From Psychrobacter sp. Pi2-1 (lineage in GTDB: Bacteria > Pseudomonadota > Gammaproteobacteria > Pseudomonadales > Moraxellaceae), in NCBI RefSeq assembly GCF_904846645.1, contig NZ_CAJHBO010000001.1, positions 372,001-436,000 of the forward strand: DNA of 64,000 nucleotides, read 5' to 3'. Every line of letters starts with the position of its first letter. The stretch's first letter is position 1. Made by a program: the position numbers and the translations under genes. Below, piece after piece: positions 9,419 to 19,596 of this stretch. The notes beneath the pieces are model-generated. The model did not search any database, was not told the origin of the DNA, and saw only the letters and a program-made list of their open reading frames with translations.

Positions 9419-10954
9419 TTAAAGCTCTTCTACACCCATCATATCAACTGGGGTATCAGCCACTATTTGTACGCCTTTTTTACCAGTCTTGGCAGTATCG
9501 TTACGCTGCTCTTGCAAGTGATCAAGATACGCTTCATTGATCTGACCAGTGATGTAACAGCCGTTAAATACCGCACAATCAAAGCCTTCTACTCGGCTGT
9601 GTTTGGTATCTTTTACTGCGTCGATTAAATCATCCAAATCTTGGAAAATCAAACGATCGGCGCCGATGATATCACGTACTTCTTCAACACTATTACCTGA
9701 GGCAATAAGCTCGCTACGTACGGGCATATCAATGCCGTATACGTTTGGAAATTTCACTGGTGGCGCAGCACTGGCAAAAAACACCTTGTTAGCACCAGCA
9801 TCTCGTGCCATTTGAATAATTTCATGACAAGTCGTACCACGAACGATAGAATCATCAACCAACAGTACGTTTTTGCCTTTGAACTCTAACGGCACAGCGC
9901 TTAGTTTCTGGCGAACTGATTTTTTGCGCTGCTGCTGACCTGGCATAATAAACGTACGACCGATGTAGCGGTTTTTCATAAACCCTTCACGGTACTTGAC
10001 GTTCATTTTTAGCGCTAACTCCATTGCTGAAGTACGCGAGGTGTCTGGAATTGGAATGACCACATCGATATCGTGATCATCACCCCATTCAGCAAGAATT
10101 TTATCTGCCAGTTTTTCACCCATGCGTAGGCGCGATTTATAAACTGAGATATTGTCCATAATCGAATCTGGACGAGCAAAGTAAACATATTCAAAAATAC
10201 AAGGCGTGTATTCTTTTTGCTCTACGCACTGATGCGTATGTAGCTTATGGTTTAAATCAATAAAGATCGCTTCGCCTGGTTTTACATCACGAACAATAGT
10301 GAAGCCAGAACCTGTCAATGCAACTGATTCAGAGGCAACCATATACTCAGTGCCGCCATTCGGTGCCATACGCTTACCAAAGATAAGCGGACGGATACCG
10401 TTTGGATCGCGGAATGCAAGTAAGCCATGACCAGTGATCAAAGCGACCACGCCATAAGCGCCTTCACAGCGTTTATAGACAGCTTTTACTGCTTCAAAGA
10501 TATCATCAGCCGTTGGATGTGTTTTGCCAAGATTCTGCATCTCATGTGCCAGTACGTTTAACAGTACTTCAGAATCTGAGTCAGTATTAAGGTGGCGGCG
10601 ATCTTCGATGTACAAAGATTTGGCCAAACTCTCAGCATTGGTCAAGTTACCATTATGAGCAAGGGTAATACCATACGGTGAGTTGACATAGAATGGCTGA
10701 GCTTCGGCGCTGCTAGAAGTACCAGCTGTTGGGTAACGAACGTGACCGATACCAAACTTACCAACCAGTTTCATCATATGACGATTCATAAATACGTCAC
10801 GTACCATGCCATTTTCTTTACGTAGATAGAGTCGCCCATCTTGCAAAGTGACAATACCTGCTGCATCTTGCCCGCGATGCTGTAGCATCGTCAAACCGTC
10901 ATAAAGAATCTGATTGACTGGTTCGTGAGCTGCAACTCCAATGACTCCACACAT
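9419..10954 (-). CDS. purF: Amidophosphoribosyltransferase
   Basis: 511 residues, against 505 in E. coli. It starts Met-Cys-Gly-Val-Ile-Gly: Cys2 becomes the N-terminal nucleophile of the glutaminase domain after Met removal, with no propeptide. Further marks are [27 protein letters not shown], and the PRPP-binding loop [12 protein letters not shown] at about 361-372. It catalyses the first step of purine synthesis, PRPP plus glutamine to phosphoribosylamine, in the cytoplasm. It is last in the leftward order pyrD, cvpA, purF; the 236-base gap to cvpA leaves room for a separate promoter. Confidence 0.97.
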   Translation of the reverse strand: MCGVIGVAAHEPVNQILYDGLTMLQHRGQDAAGIVTLQDGRLYLRKENGMVRDVFMNRHMMKLVGKFGIGHVRYPTAGTSSSAEAQPFYVNSPYGITLAHNGNLTNAESLAKSLYIEDRRHLNTDSDSEVLLNVLAHEMQNLGKTHPTADDIFEAVKAVYKRCEGAYGVVALITGHGLLAFRDPNGIRPLIFGKRMAPNGGTEYMVASESVALTGSGFTIVRDVKPGEAIFIDLNHKLHTHQCVEQKEYTPCIFEYVYFARPDSIMDNISVYKSRLRMGEKLADKILAEWGDDHDIDVVIPIPDTSRTSAMELALKMNVKYREGFMKNRYIGRTFIMPGQQQRKKSVRQKLSAVPLEFKGKNVLLVDDSIVRGTTCHEIIQMARDAGANKVFFASAAPPVKFPNVYGIDMPVRSELIASGNSVEEVRDIIGADRLIFQDLDDLIDAVKDTKHSRVEGFDCAVFNGCYITGQINEAYLDHLQEQRNDTAKTGKKGVQIVADTPVDMMGVEEL

Positions 10955-11190
10955 AATAGCTATATCCTATTTTGACTCATACATTAGTACGACAATAACG
11001 GCAAACTTAACGACAGTATATTGCTAAAATCATTCACTGTCGCACGCCGCTAACCTGATGATATTGTAAGAAACTTAACGAGATTTTTCGATAATCTATG
11101 TTTGATTATCAGTGACACGTGCAAACATTTAGAAGTATAAAAAGAAGTAAAATAGTGAACAGTTAGATAAAATAATAGGCAATTAGACAA

Positions 11191-11688
11191 TTATGACTGA
11201 TTGACCTGATCCCAAGCCATACCCAATACGTCCGATACTAGAGCCTTGCCCATCGGTGCATATGGCATCAGCTCTGGCGCTAGTACTGAGGTTTGCCACT
11301 GCGGCATCTGTACTAGCAATGGCGCACTGACGCTCAGTACAACCAAGACCATTAGTACGTTTTTGGCAGCACCCAGTACGCCGCCCGCCATTTTGTCCAA
11401 GACGCCCAAACGTAAGGTTTTAAGCACGCCTGAGAATACAAACGCCATCAGATGCATGATTGCTAATATGGCAATCACTACCAATAAAAAGGCCATAGCC
11501 ATCTGTAGTACAGGGTTTTGTACGATACCCGTTAATTGGGGCGACACTACTCCTGCCAGCCTAGTAGCAGCGATAAGAGCGATAAACCAACCTACCAAGC
11601 CTATTGCTGTTTTAATCAGTCCTACTTGAAAGCCGCGCCATAAGCCAATCAAGACAACGATAGCAATCACAATATCTAAACCACTCAT
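11191..11688 (-). CDS. cvpA: CvpA family membrane protein
   Basis: 165 residues with four membrane helices and the N-terminal family pattern GLDIVIAIVVLIGLWRGFQ followed by GLIKTAIGLVGW. CvpA is an inner-membrane protein first known for colicin V production and normally sits just upstream of purF, as here. Its molecular job is not settled. A ribosome site AAGGCG precedes the ATG at 11688. It starts 30 bases after pyrD ends, so the two are probably cotranscribed. Confidence 0.93.
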   Translation of the reverse strand: MSGLDIVIAIVVLIGLWRGFQVGLIKTAIGLVGWFIALIAATRLAGVVSPQLTGIVQNPVLQMAMAFLLVVIAILAIMHLMAFVFSGVLKTLRLGVLDKMAGGVLGAAKNVLMVLVVLSVSAPLLVQMPQWQTSVLAPELMPYAPMGKALVSDVLGMAWDQVNQS

Positions 11689-11718
11689 GCTCTACGCCTT
11701 ATTACCTTATTTATTGGG

Positions 11719-12753
11719 TTAGCTTTCCATGGCATCGTAATAGCCACCGATTGCCTGAATGCAAGACTGCACCAGCCCAGGACCACGATAGATAAGCCCT
11801 GTGTAGAGCTGTACCATGTCTGCGCCTGCTTCGATTTTTTTGACGGCTTTGGCACCACTATCGATACCGCCTACGCCTATCAAAGCGACTTTACCATCTA
11901 ATTGATCAGAGAACTGTTGCAAAATCTGGGTACTAATATGACTCACAGGACGACCAGATAAGCCGCCCATTTGGTCGCCATCACGCAAGTCTTCGACACC
12001 TACGCGGCTCAATGTCGTATTAGTGGCAATCAAACCATCAATTTCAAAGTCTATTAATTGCTGTGAGATATAATCAACTTGCAATGGCTCTAAATCTGGA
12101 GCAACTTTAAGCACTAATGGAACATAGAAACCATATTCAGTAGCTAACTGACTGTGACGATTTTTAATTGTATCCATCAGCTGAGTCAGCGCTTCACCAC
12201 TTTGCAAATCACGTAGGTTTTTGGTGTTTGGCGATGAGATGTTGACCGTAATGTATGAGGCATATGGATACACACGCTCTAAGCAATACACATAATCATC
12301 GGCAGCTTGCTCTACCGGCGTATCGGCATTTTTACCAATATTGATACCGATATTGCCTTTATATTTGCAGCGTTTAACATTCTCAATCAGATAATCAACG
12401 CCTTCATTGTTAAAGCCCATACGATTGATAATCGCGTCTGCTTGCTTGATTCTAAACAGCCTTGGCTTGTCGTTGCCTACTTGCGGTCTTGGCGTGACGG
12501 TTCCTACTTCTATAAAACCAAATCCTAGCTCAGCCAGCGCGTCAATATAATCGCCGTTTTTGTCCATGCCTGCTGCCAGACCAACTGGGTTAGAGAACTG
12601 CAAACCCATACAGTCTGTTGGTTGCATTGACTGACCATACGCCAAGCCTAAAACACGCGCTTTATGCGCTTTATCCAATAAAGATAGTGTCATCTCATGG
12701 GCGTGTTCGGGATCCATATTAAACAAAAAAGGACGAAGTAAGGCATAAGACAT
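11719..12753 (-). CDS. pyrD: Dihydroorotate dehydrogenase (quinone), class 2
   Basis: 344 residues, typical of membrane-linked class 2 enzymes. Motifs are [11 protein letters not shown] near residue 57, NRMGFNNEG at 110-118, [11 protein letters not shown] at 171-181 (the catalytic Ser lies in this segment), TNTTLSR, GLSGRPV and the FMN phosphate site IGVGGI. It oxidises dihydroorotate to orotate in pyrimidine synthesis and passes electrons to quinone. The N-terminal helices (about 1-40) fit the membrane-binding part. First gene of the probable pyrD-cvpA unit. Confidence 0.97.
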   Translation of the reverse strand: MSYALLRPFLFNMDPEHAHEMTLSLLDKAHKARVLGLAYGQSMQPTDCMGLQFSNPVGLAAGMDKNGDYIDALAELGFGFIEVGTVTPRPQVGNDKPRLFRIKQADAIINRMGFNNEGVDYLIENVKRCKYKGNIGINIGKNADTPVEQAADDYVYCLERVYPYASYITVNISSPNTKNLRDLQSGEALTQLMDTIKNRHSQLATEYGFYVPLVLKVAPDLEPLQVDYISQQLIDFEIDGLIATNTTLSRVGVEDLRDGDQMGGLSGRPVSHISTQILQQFSDQLDGKVALIGVGGIDSGAKAVKKIEAGADMVQLYTGLIYRGPGLVQSCIQAIGGYYDAMES

Positions 12754-12967
12754 AGTGATGGCAAACCCTGCTTGGAAGAAATAGTGAATAAAAAATGCGA
12801 ATGAAATCGGGCGCAGCGATTATATCAGCTTAACAGAAATAAGAGCAAAGTTTCAGTCGCTAAATTTCTACATTTAAGCAGTAACCAATACTAATGAATC
12901 TCTGCTACATAACGATAAATTGTCGTTTTCTAAGCTAAAAACATAGCACGAAGGTACTCTTAAACAT

Positions 12968-13381
12968 CTACGGTACTGGACGCCCATCAGTCAACGCAAT
13001 CCAACCACGTATAATGCGATATAAATGCCAGATAAAGGTAAAGGTCATAATCAGTAAACCAAGACCAGCCAATAATATTGAGCCAATAGCGATATTGCCA
13101 CTATCCGCCAGTACGCTAACGCCAAAGCCGCCCAATGCAAAGGTAATCAAAATGATGCCAATAACGAACCAAACAATACTGTACCAAAAGGTCTTGATTT
13201 GCCAGTCAAAATGCGTGGCTAACCATGACCCGTTAGCATCATGGCGCTTGGCATAATTCATGACAATCGGCACAATCCATAGTAAACCCGCAGTAAAGTA
13301 GCTGATCACATATAAGAAATAAGTGATATGGTTATAAGTAATTAAAGAACGGCGCTTATCGTTGCTCATACTGTCCCGCAT
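12968..13381 (-). CDS. Small membrane protein, DUF4870-like
   Basis: 137 residues from ATG 13381 (a second ATG at 13369 would shorten it by 4). It shows three or four membrane helices: ITYFLYVISYFTAGLLWIVPIV, FWYSIVWFVIGIILITFALG and IGSILLAGLGLLIMTFTFIWH. The order of helices and the ending RIIRGWIALTDGRPVP fit the DUF4870/Tic20-like group of small inner-membrane proteins. Function unknown. AAGGAAAA lies 12 bases upstream of 13381. It stands between pyrD and gspM with gaps on both sides. Confidence 0.75.
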   Translation of the reverse strand: MRDSMSNDKRRSLITYNHITYFLYVISYFTAGLLWIVPIVMNYAKRHDANGSWLATHFDWQIKTFWYSIVWFVIGIILITFALGGFGVSVLADSGNIAIGSILLAGLGLLIMTFTFIWHLYRIIRGWIALTDGRPVP

Positions 13382-13571
13382 TATGTGAGGTTTTCCTTAC
13401 TGGTAATATTTTTATTCAATAGTCATATGATTAACTATTTAATGGAGCCAGATAAATGGCTTTTCAATGATACCAACGATAAAGCATTATTTTGCTGTCG
13501 AGGTTTGAGTGTTGAATACTAGACACACAGTGTTATAAGTATCTAAAATTTCTATCACAGTCTGACGCGTT

Positions 13572-14141
13572 TTAAGAAGTGACCGTTGCTTGTACCTGAA
13601 TAGCTTTATTGGTCAGATCTTGCTGCATAGATAGCTGTGTAAATTGCCAACCTTGCTGTTCAAGCTTACCCAGTGCAGTGCTGACAACCGCTTGACTAGG
13701 ATGCGTAAAGCTCAGTTGCACTGCATCACCAGTCGCAACCACCTGAGCACCTGCTATACCTGAGTTATTGAGCAGCGCGTTAATACGACTAGCAGGAGGC
13801 ATATCAACCTCTCCAGTAGCGTTGTTACCAGAATTCAATGCACTACTATCAATATTACCTGCTTGAGCACGCAACCAAAAATAATCCGCCACTTGCTCCT
13901 GATAGTCACTCTTACTATCGCTCGCTGCTTGATGAACGCTATAGCCACCATAGCCGCCAATAAACAACAGTAGAAATACGGATAATACAGCTAATGCTAG
14001 CTGATCACGGGGAGGCAATGCTTGCCAGCGCGTCGTGAGTACATTTTGATAATTATTCATACGCTCTGATAATACATGAGCCTTAGTACTGGTTGCAGAG
14101 AACACTGCATTACGTTTGGTACGGCGTTGTAATCGTTTCAT
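13572..14141 (-). CDS. gspM: Type II secretion system protein GspM
   Basis: 189 residues. A cytoplasmic N-terminus contains RWQALPPRDQLAL, the GspM mark before the single membrane helix (about 50-68, AVLSVFLLLFIGGYGGY). The periplasmic part ends with a ferredoxin-like fold (RINALLNNSGI, LGKLEQQGWQFTQLSM). GspM pairs with GspL in the inner-membrane platform of the T2SS. It starts 32 bases after gspL ends and has AAAGG upstream of its ATG. No other gsp genes are in the window. Confidence 0.88.
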   Translation of the reverse strand: MKRLQRRTKRNAVFSATSTKAHVLSERMNNYQNVLTTRWQALPPRDQLALAVLSVFLLLFIGGYGGYSVHQAASDSKSDYQEQVADYFWLRAQAGNIDSSALNSGNNATGEVDMPPASRINALLNNSGIAGAQVVATGDAVQLSFTHPSQAVVSTALGKLEQQGWQFTQLSMQQDLTNKAIQVQATVTS

Positions 14142-14173
14142 GTTTTGACCTTTATTACCAATACCTTGATGAG

Positions 14174-15445
14174 TTACGACGCTGCCGCATTGTTTGCCAT
14201 GTCGCTGTTTTCTGCAATATTGTTTTCTATCACATTGACAGTGACTTGACCACTAAACTGACCTTGCTCATTACTATTCACTTGCGCAAGTTTGGCATTC
14301 AAGCCTTGTGCTACCAGTGTACTCGTAAATTTATCAAGACTACCGCGATCTGGAGCAATCAAGGTAAAACTGAGCGCTGATGGCTGCATTACCAGCGACT
14401 GTGCATGCAATGAGGACTGCTTAATCAGCGGTGATATGCGTGACAGTGCTGCCATATGTGACGCAGGCGCTTGGCTATCGCTACGCAGTTTTGGTTGCAG
14501 CTGTACTTGCAGTTTTGTGCGCGTACTCAGTGGCTCATCGGCGAACCAAGATTGATACTGTGCCGCAATTGCAGTCTTGGTTGCTGCCGTCGCTTCATTA
14601 TACTTATACCACTGCACACCATCAGTTGCCATTTGCAGCACTAACGCTGATAGCGCAACCATCATCGCCACCCGTAGGTATGGTGATAGTTGTGAGTCAG
14701 TAGATTTCATAAAGAAATTAAGCGCGTGACTTTCAGGACTGTCAATTTGCTTAGGTACTGTAGGCAGGGCCGTCAGCAATAGCTGATGATCAGCGATCAG
14801 CGCTTTAGTTTGCGCCACTAAATCCATGGGCGATGAGGAATCTAGTGAGTCGACCGATGCGTCAATAGGTGCCTCAATAGACGGCAGTACCATTAATTCA
14901 CTCAAATGCGGGAAACGCTCAAACATTAGCGGTAAATAGCTGACGGCCATACCCTGACGCAATGATTGGCGCAGCAGCATAGTCTGCGAATCTTGATAAA
15001 GGGTCACTTGTTGACCTGCGCCCTCTTCTGGCGGTGGCAACAATAAAAAATCTGGCAGTAACGCTACTATATTCATACCGGCTAGCTGCGCGCTTTGTTG
15101 CCATGACTCAATATCGTTTTGTGCCAGTGCGTACAGTTGCGTCGTATCAGCATGGCTCAATTGACGGATGTTCAATTGCTCAATAGGCGTTAATGAGGTT
15201 TCTTCAAATAGGTATTGCTTGCCGCTATTACCAAGCTGTTTAAGCTGAGCAGCATTAAGTGCCGTATCCACTTGCAACGCATGACTTGAGGGAAAATATA
15301 GACAAAGCGCCTTTTGGCTATTGGATTTATAGTTACCATAGATTGTTTGCAGCTGTTGCCAACCATCAACCATTTGCCATTGCTGTACATCTTCGTGCCA
15401 GACAGCTAGCGGGCTATGCTGCGCTCGTAACCAAACATGTAACAC
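14174..15445 (-). CDS. gspL: Type II secretion system protein GspL
   Basis: About 423 residues. I chose GTG 15445 because GAGGA lies 8 bases before it; a TTG at 15460 would add 5 residues. The N-terminal half is the actin-like cytoplasmic domain (LHVWLRAQHSPLAVW, SHALQVDTALN, FEETSLTPIEQLNI). One membrane helix is at about 258-278 (YLRVAMMVALSALVLQMATDG), and the periplasmic end has a ferredoxin-like region. GspL links the secretion ATPase GspE to the inner-membrane platform. It is first in a gspL-gspM pair that is separate from the rest of the system. Confidence 0.87.
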   Translation of the reverse strand: MLHVWLRAQHSPLAVWHEDVQQWQMVDGWQQLQTIYGNYKSNSQKALCLYFPSSHALQVDTALNAAQLKQLGNSGKQYLFEETSLTPIEQLNIRQLSHADTTQLYALAQNDIESWQQSAQLAGMNIVALLPDFLLLPPPEEGAGQQVTLYQDSQTMLLRQSLRQGMAVSYLPLMFERFPHLSELMVLPSIEAPIDASVDSLDSSSPMDLVAQTKALIADHQLLLTALPTVPKQIDSPESHALNFFMKSTDSQLSPYLRVAMMVALSALVLQMATDGVQWYKYNEATAATKTAIAAQYQSWFADEPLSTRTKLQVQLQPKLRSDSQAPASHMAALSRISPLIKQSSLHAQSLVMQPSALSFTLIAPDRGSLDKFTSTLVAQGLNAKLAQVNSNEQGQFSGQVTVNVIENNIAENSDMANNAAAS

Positions 15446-15636
15446 TAAACGTGTCCTCAATTATTGCTGCGGTTATCAAAATATCGTTAAGGATTGATGC
15501 GGTTTTTGAAAGCATTGGATGATTTTATATGATTGATAAAGGGCTGAACTTTGTACCAATACCATTTTAAATCCGTCATATCTAATCAATTCTGCTCTAG
15601 CAAATCGTTTCTAAGCAAAATATTAGAATGTCTAGT

Positions 15637-16095
15637 CTAATAAGGCTGGTCAGGAACAAATCGATCAACTTCCGTTGCCATGCCAGTCATCACAAACTCC
15701 ATATCAAACACTCTGGCTTCCGCTAGAGAGAAAGACTCTGGATAATCGCCTGTCAGCAAGCCCGCGATATAGGCGACGATAGACATATGACAAACAACGA
15801 CCAAACACTCAGCTTCAATATTGGCAATATCTATCAGAGCTTGGCGCGCATCATCCGAGGGCGTGATATTGTCCTGCACAGATGAGGCTACTTGCGGCGC
15901 TCGCGACTGGAACGTAGATAAAGTCTGCTGCGCTCTCGTATAAGGGCTAACCACAAAACGATCTGGGCTATAGTGAGTGGTCACATACTCTGCCGTTTGC
16001 GCTGCTTGCTGCTGACCAAAGTCCGTCAGCTGACGCGCGCTATCTGGACGTGTTTCGTCTTCTGCTTGACCATGACGTACTAATATAATTTTCAT
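15637..16095 (-). CDS. sixA: Phosphohistidine phosphatase SixA
   Basis: 152 residues with the RHG motif at the start (IILVRHGQAEDE, His8 being the phospho-acceptor) and a second His in VVCHMSIVAY. It is a short member of the histidine phosphatase branch known as SixA, which removes phosphate from histidine residues of phosphotransfer proteins. AAGGAAGGTT precedes the ATG. It lies 57 bases after gpsA in the same direction, so the pair is probably one transcript. Confidence 0.9.
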   Translation of the reverse strand: MKIILVRHGQAEDETRPDSARQLTDFGQQQAAQTAEYVTTHYSPDRFVVSPYTRAQQTLSTFQSRAPQVASSVQDNITPSDDARQALIDIANIEAECLVVVCHMSIVAYIAGLLTGDYPESFSLAEARVFDMEFVMTGMATEVDRFVPDQPY

Positions 16096-16152
16096 AACCT
16101 TCCTTGGAGCGCTAAGTTCGACTCTCTTAATACTGATTTTTAACGGTGTGTC

Positions 16153-17445
16153 TTACTTATCAGCATCGCTGTCTTTGCTTTTGGTATTACTGCCAGAGGT
16201 TTTCATATGAGCCGTAAGTGCTGCATTGCTATGATCATGTGCCATGACAAACTCAACATCGCTACGGAATCCTGCTTCCATTAGATGTAACGCAACGCCT
16301 AGAGCAGCCTTGTCTTCATAAATGACCGCATAGAGCGCATGAGTAATTGGCATATAGATACCCGCTTTGGTCGCTTTTTCATGTACTTGCTGAATGGTAT
16401 TTACCCCTTCAGCAGTTTGGCCAAGCTTTTTGACCGCGGCATCAATGCTCATACCACGACCGAGCATATTACCGATACGATAGTTACGACTTAGCTCTGA
16501 GCTACAAGTAGCATATAAATCGCCTACGCCAGATAAGCCCAAGAAAGTGAGCGGATTGGCACCTTCTTCAACGCCAAAACGACTCATTTCTGCCAAAGCA
16601 CGAGTAAGAATCATCGCCTTCGTATTCTCACCTACTTCATAAGCGGCTGCCATACCCATGGCAATTGCGTAGATATTTTTGAGCGCGCCGCCAAGCTCGA
16701 CGCCGCGTATATCATCACTAGCAAATACCCTAAAGAAGGCACTGTGTAGTGCTGCTTGTACGGCATGACGTAATGGTTCCGATTCACTTGCGATAACCGT
16801 AGCAGACGGCATATTTTTCATGATTTCGATAGCGAGGTTCGGTCCTGACATGACGCCAAAGTTCACTTCTGGCAGCACTTCTTTGATGATATCGCTCATC
16901 ATCGCAAAGGTGTCTTTTTCCATGCCTTTAGTCAACGACACAATAGACTGACCACTAATAAAAGGCGCAATATTCTTTAGCGTTTCACGAAAAGCTAAAC
17001 CTGGCACAGCGATAAAAATAATGTCTTTGTCTTTGACGCTTGCCGCCAAATCATGGCTGTACTTCAATCGATCATCAAGCTTATAGCCTGGTAGATACTT
17101 TTTATTGGTCTGTGTTTTGGCCATCGCTTTTACGGTACGCTTATTACGTACCCACAGCGTAGTATCACAGCCATTACGTGCGGCTAAATTTGCCATTGCC
17201 GTACCGAAGCTACCACCCCCTAAAAACGCCAAACGCAGCTTGGTTGGATTGCTATGAATGTCGGCCATATCCTTTGCCACAGCTGATTCAACAGGGCTAG
17301 GATTTGACTTTTTACGGCCGAGACCTGACTTGGTTGCTCGCTCAAGAATACCTGCAAGCATACCGTTATGCTTTTCAGACGACTCTTTGTCCGTTTCATT
17401 ATTAGCACTGGTGTTGTTTTTATTACTATTGTTAGGGCTTGTCAT
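16153..17445 (-). CDS. gpsA: Glycerol-3-phosphate dehydrogenase (NAD(P)+) with N-terminal extension
   Basis: 430 residues, against about 339 in E. coli. Residues 1-70 are a polar extension rich in Asn, Ser, Lys and Glu. The Rossmann motif LGGGSFGTAMANLAA follows at about 75. Later marks are SLTKGME, SGPNLAIEI, the catalytic Lys region GGALKNIYAIAMGM and GLSGVGDLYATC. It makes sn-glycerol-3-phosphate from dihydroxyacetone phosphate for phospholipid synthesis. A polar tail of about 15 residues ends the chain. The extension is in frame with no good later start before the Rossmann fold, so it is likely translated. Confidence 0.95.
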   Translation of the reverse strand: MTSPNNSNKNNTSANNETDKESSEKHNGMLAGILERATKSGLGRKKSNPSPVESAVAKDMADIHSNPTKLRLAFLGGGSFGTAMANLAARNGCDTTLWVRNKRTVKAMAKTQTNKKYLPGYKLDDRLKYSHDLAASVKDKDIIFIAVPGLAFRETLKNIAPFISGQSIVSLTKGMEKDTFAMMSDIIKEVLPEVNFGVMSGPNLAIEIMKNMPSATVIASESEPLRHAVQAALHSAFFRVFASDDIRGVELGGALKNIYAIAMGMAAAYEVGENTKAMILTRALAEMSRFGVEEGANPLTFLGLSGVGDLYATCSSELSRNYRIGNMLGRGMSIDAAVKKLGQTAEGVNTIQQVHEKATKAGIYMPITHALYAVIYEDKAALGVALHLMEAGFRSDVEFVMAHDHSNAALTAHMKTSGSNTKSKDSDADK

Positions 17446-17572
17446 GTTCTTTTATCCGTGTTGACTGACGTATTATCAATGGAATCTATCGTGCTCAGCT
17501 ACTGAGCCTTATTATCTTTGAATTACAACTTTATGCAATTATAATCTTATAAATAGACAATACTGAGCTACA

Positions 17573-18241
17573 TTACGACTCGAAGCGAACTAGCGGTTCG
17601 ATATCAATAGGTTTGCGTTTGGACTCATCCTTGGGGCTTGTGCCAGTATAAACAAAAGCGGTCACATAATCATCTGCGCCTACACCGAAATACGCTTTTA
17701 CTGCAGGCTCATTACACAGCAGCCCAGTGCGCCAAACGGTACTAAACCCTTGGGCCTTTAATGCCAAAATTAGATTTTGCACAGCAGCACCCGCACTGAG
17801 CATCTGCTCAAAAGGTGGTACTTTTTTGTGTTCTTGCATTTGAGTTACAGCCGTTATGATCAGCGGCGCTCGCAGCGGCATATTTTGAGTTTTAGTGATG
17901 GTTTTTTCAGACAACTCTTCACCATCTTGTAGCGCTTTTGCTTGGGCAGCTTCGAGCAAAGCACGGCCTAATTCATGGCGCGCCTCACCTTGCGTCACGA
18001 TAAACCGCCACGGACGTAATTTTTTATGATCTGGCGCAGTTGCCGCACACTCAATGGCAGATTCAATCTGCGCACGTGTTGGTGCTGGCTCATCTAGATT
18101 ACCCATGCTGCGTCTTGAATTTATCCAGCCTATCAGCTCTTCACTGGTAGATGAGATATCATTCGCTGCTACATTCTTAATAGACAGTTTGTTGTCTTCA
18201 GTTTCTTGGCTTTCATTATCAGCATTGTCAGATGTAGTCAT
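17573..18241 (-). CDS. Nitroreductase family protein, YdjA-like
   Basis: 222 residues. Residues 1-35 are a polar, acidic leader. The FMN-binding nitroreductase fold starts at INSRRSMGNLDEPAP, then ATAPDHKKLRPWRFIV, where His-Lys-Lys is typical of the YdjA subgroup. The later pieces LSAGAAVQNLILALKAQGF and WRTG complete the fold. It should reduce nitro or related compounds using NAD(P)H with bound FMN; the natural substrate is unknown. AAGGATAAAACA precedes the ATG at 18241. Confidence 0.88.
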   Translation of the reverse strand: MTTSDNADNESQETEDNKLSIKNVAANDISSTSEELIGWINSRRSMGNLDEPAPTRAQIESAIECAATAPDHKKLRPWRFIVTQGEARHELGRALLEAAQAKALQDGEELSEKTITKTQNMPLRAPLIITAVTQMQEHKKVPPFEQMLSAGAAVQNLILALKAQGFSTVWRTGLLCNEPAVKAYFGVGADDYVTAFVYTGTSPKDESKRKPIDIEPLVRFES

Positions 18242-18362
18242 TGTTTTATCCTTATTTATTATTATCTATCACTACTTATTATTTATAATATCATTTTCTT
18301 ATTTTTTAACAGCTATAGAGAAGTTGAGAGCTACACATATGCAGCCTCAACTCAGCGATAAA

Positions 18363-19475
18363 CTACGCAACATCTTCGACTCGATGATCCATGCGTAGAT
18401 AGTCTTCTGACTGCATCTCAAGCAGACGTGAGCGAGTACGTTCAATCTCAAACGCCAACTTTTCTCCTTGGTACAAGTCTAGAATCGGCTGCTCTGCCCG
18501 TACCAATAATTTCACACGGCGATCATAAAATTCATCGACGAGATAAATAAAGCGGCGCGTTGGATCACGCAAGTCGTCATCTAGTGCTGGTACAGAGTCA
18601 ACTAAAACAGTACTAAAGCGTTTGGCAAGCTCAATAAAATCAGCGGCTGATCGCGGCGCCATACAAAGATGACGGAAGTCACAGAATAAGATATCTTCGG
18701 TACAAGCGTTGATTTTCACTTCTCGTCCATTGATAGTAATGGGCTCTTTATTGATTTTCTGATTATTCGACAAGCTCGCAAAACGGTTGGCTAACCAATG
18801 GTAGTTTGCCTTAGTAAGCGGCGCTTCGTATAGCTCAGCTTGCTGTAATACGCGCAGACGATAATCAATTCCCGAGTCGATATTCATTACCGTCGTATGA
18901 CGCTCAACTTCCGCAATGGCAGGCATAAAACGGTCACGATGTAAGCCATCTTTATACAATCCAGCTGGCTCAATGTTTGAAGTAGCAACCAAAGTAATAC
19001 CGCGATTGAACAGCATAGTGAACAAATCGCCCAATATCATGGCATCAGAGACATTAGAAACAAAAAACTCATCAAAACAGATGATAACCGCTTCTTTATA
19101 AATAATATCGGCGACTTTTTCGAGTGGATCGCTCTCACCTTGTAGTTTGTTAAGCTCTCTATGGACACGCTGCATAAAATGATGAAAATGCAGACGCATT
19201 TTGCGCTCGATGGTCAACGAGTCATAAAACATGTCCATCATCCACGTTTTACCGCGGCCAACACCGCCCCACATATAAAGACCCGTTGGCGCGACTGGCT
19301 TGGATTTCAAAAAACCAAAAAAACCTTTCTTTTGCGGTGCACTATTGATGAGCTGATGGTATATCTCATCAAGATAGCTCATGGCCTGAAATTGCTGCTC
19401 ATCCCGAGTAAACTCATCTGTACTGACGGCTTTCTCGTAACGTTGCAATGGAGATAAACTCATAATACGACTCAT
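18363..19475 (-). CDS. zapE: Cell division protein ZapE (AFG1-like ATPase)
   Basis: 370 residues, normal for ZapE. Walker A GGVGRGKTWMMD is at about 70-81, Walker B ICFDEFFVSN follows, and then an arginine-bearing stretch YKDGLHRDRFMP. The N-terminus SPLQRYEKAV and the ending LARFSTVL/LVDEFYDRRVKL-type segment are family marks. ZapE is a cytoplasmic ATPase that acts on the Z ring during constriction, mainly under low oxygen or high temperature in E. coli. A second ATG at 19463 is an alternative start; neither has a clear ribosome site. Confidence 0.93.
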   Translation of the reverse strand: MSRIMSLSPLQRYEKAVSTDEFTRDEQQFQAMSYLDEIYHQLINSAPQKKGFFGFLKSKPVAPTGLYMWGGVGRGKTWMMDMFYDSLTIERKMRLHFHHFMQRVHRELNKLQGESDPLEKVADIIYKEAVIICFDEFFVSNVSDAMILGDLFTMLFNRGITLVATSNIEPAGLYKDGLHRDRFMPAIAEVERHTTVMNIDSGIDYRLRVLQQAELYEAPLTKANYHWLANRFASLSNNQKINKEPITINGREVKINACTEDILFCDFRHLCMAPRSAADFIELAKRFSTVLVDSVPALDDDLRDPTRRFIYLVDEFYDRRVKLLVRAEQPILDLYQGEKLAFEIERTRSRLLEMQSEDYLRMDHRVEDVA

Positions 19476-19596
19476 CGTTGAATTAAATAAATATCAAAAT
19501 AGTAGGATAATTTAGCATAACGCTGGTGCTGCCAAGCAAGCCATGCTAAACCATATCAAAACGAAAACCATCAATTTGAACTAGGTAACAAATAAA

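Noticed and set aside
11246-11629. Rightward open frame of 127 codons
   Set aside because: It lies wholly inside cvpA on the other strand, has no ribosome site and no recognisable domain.
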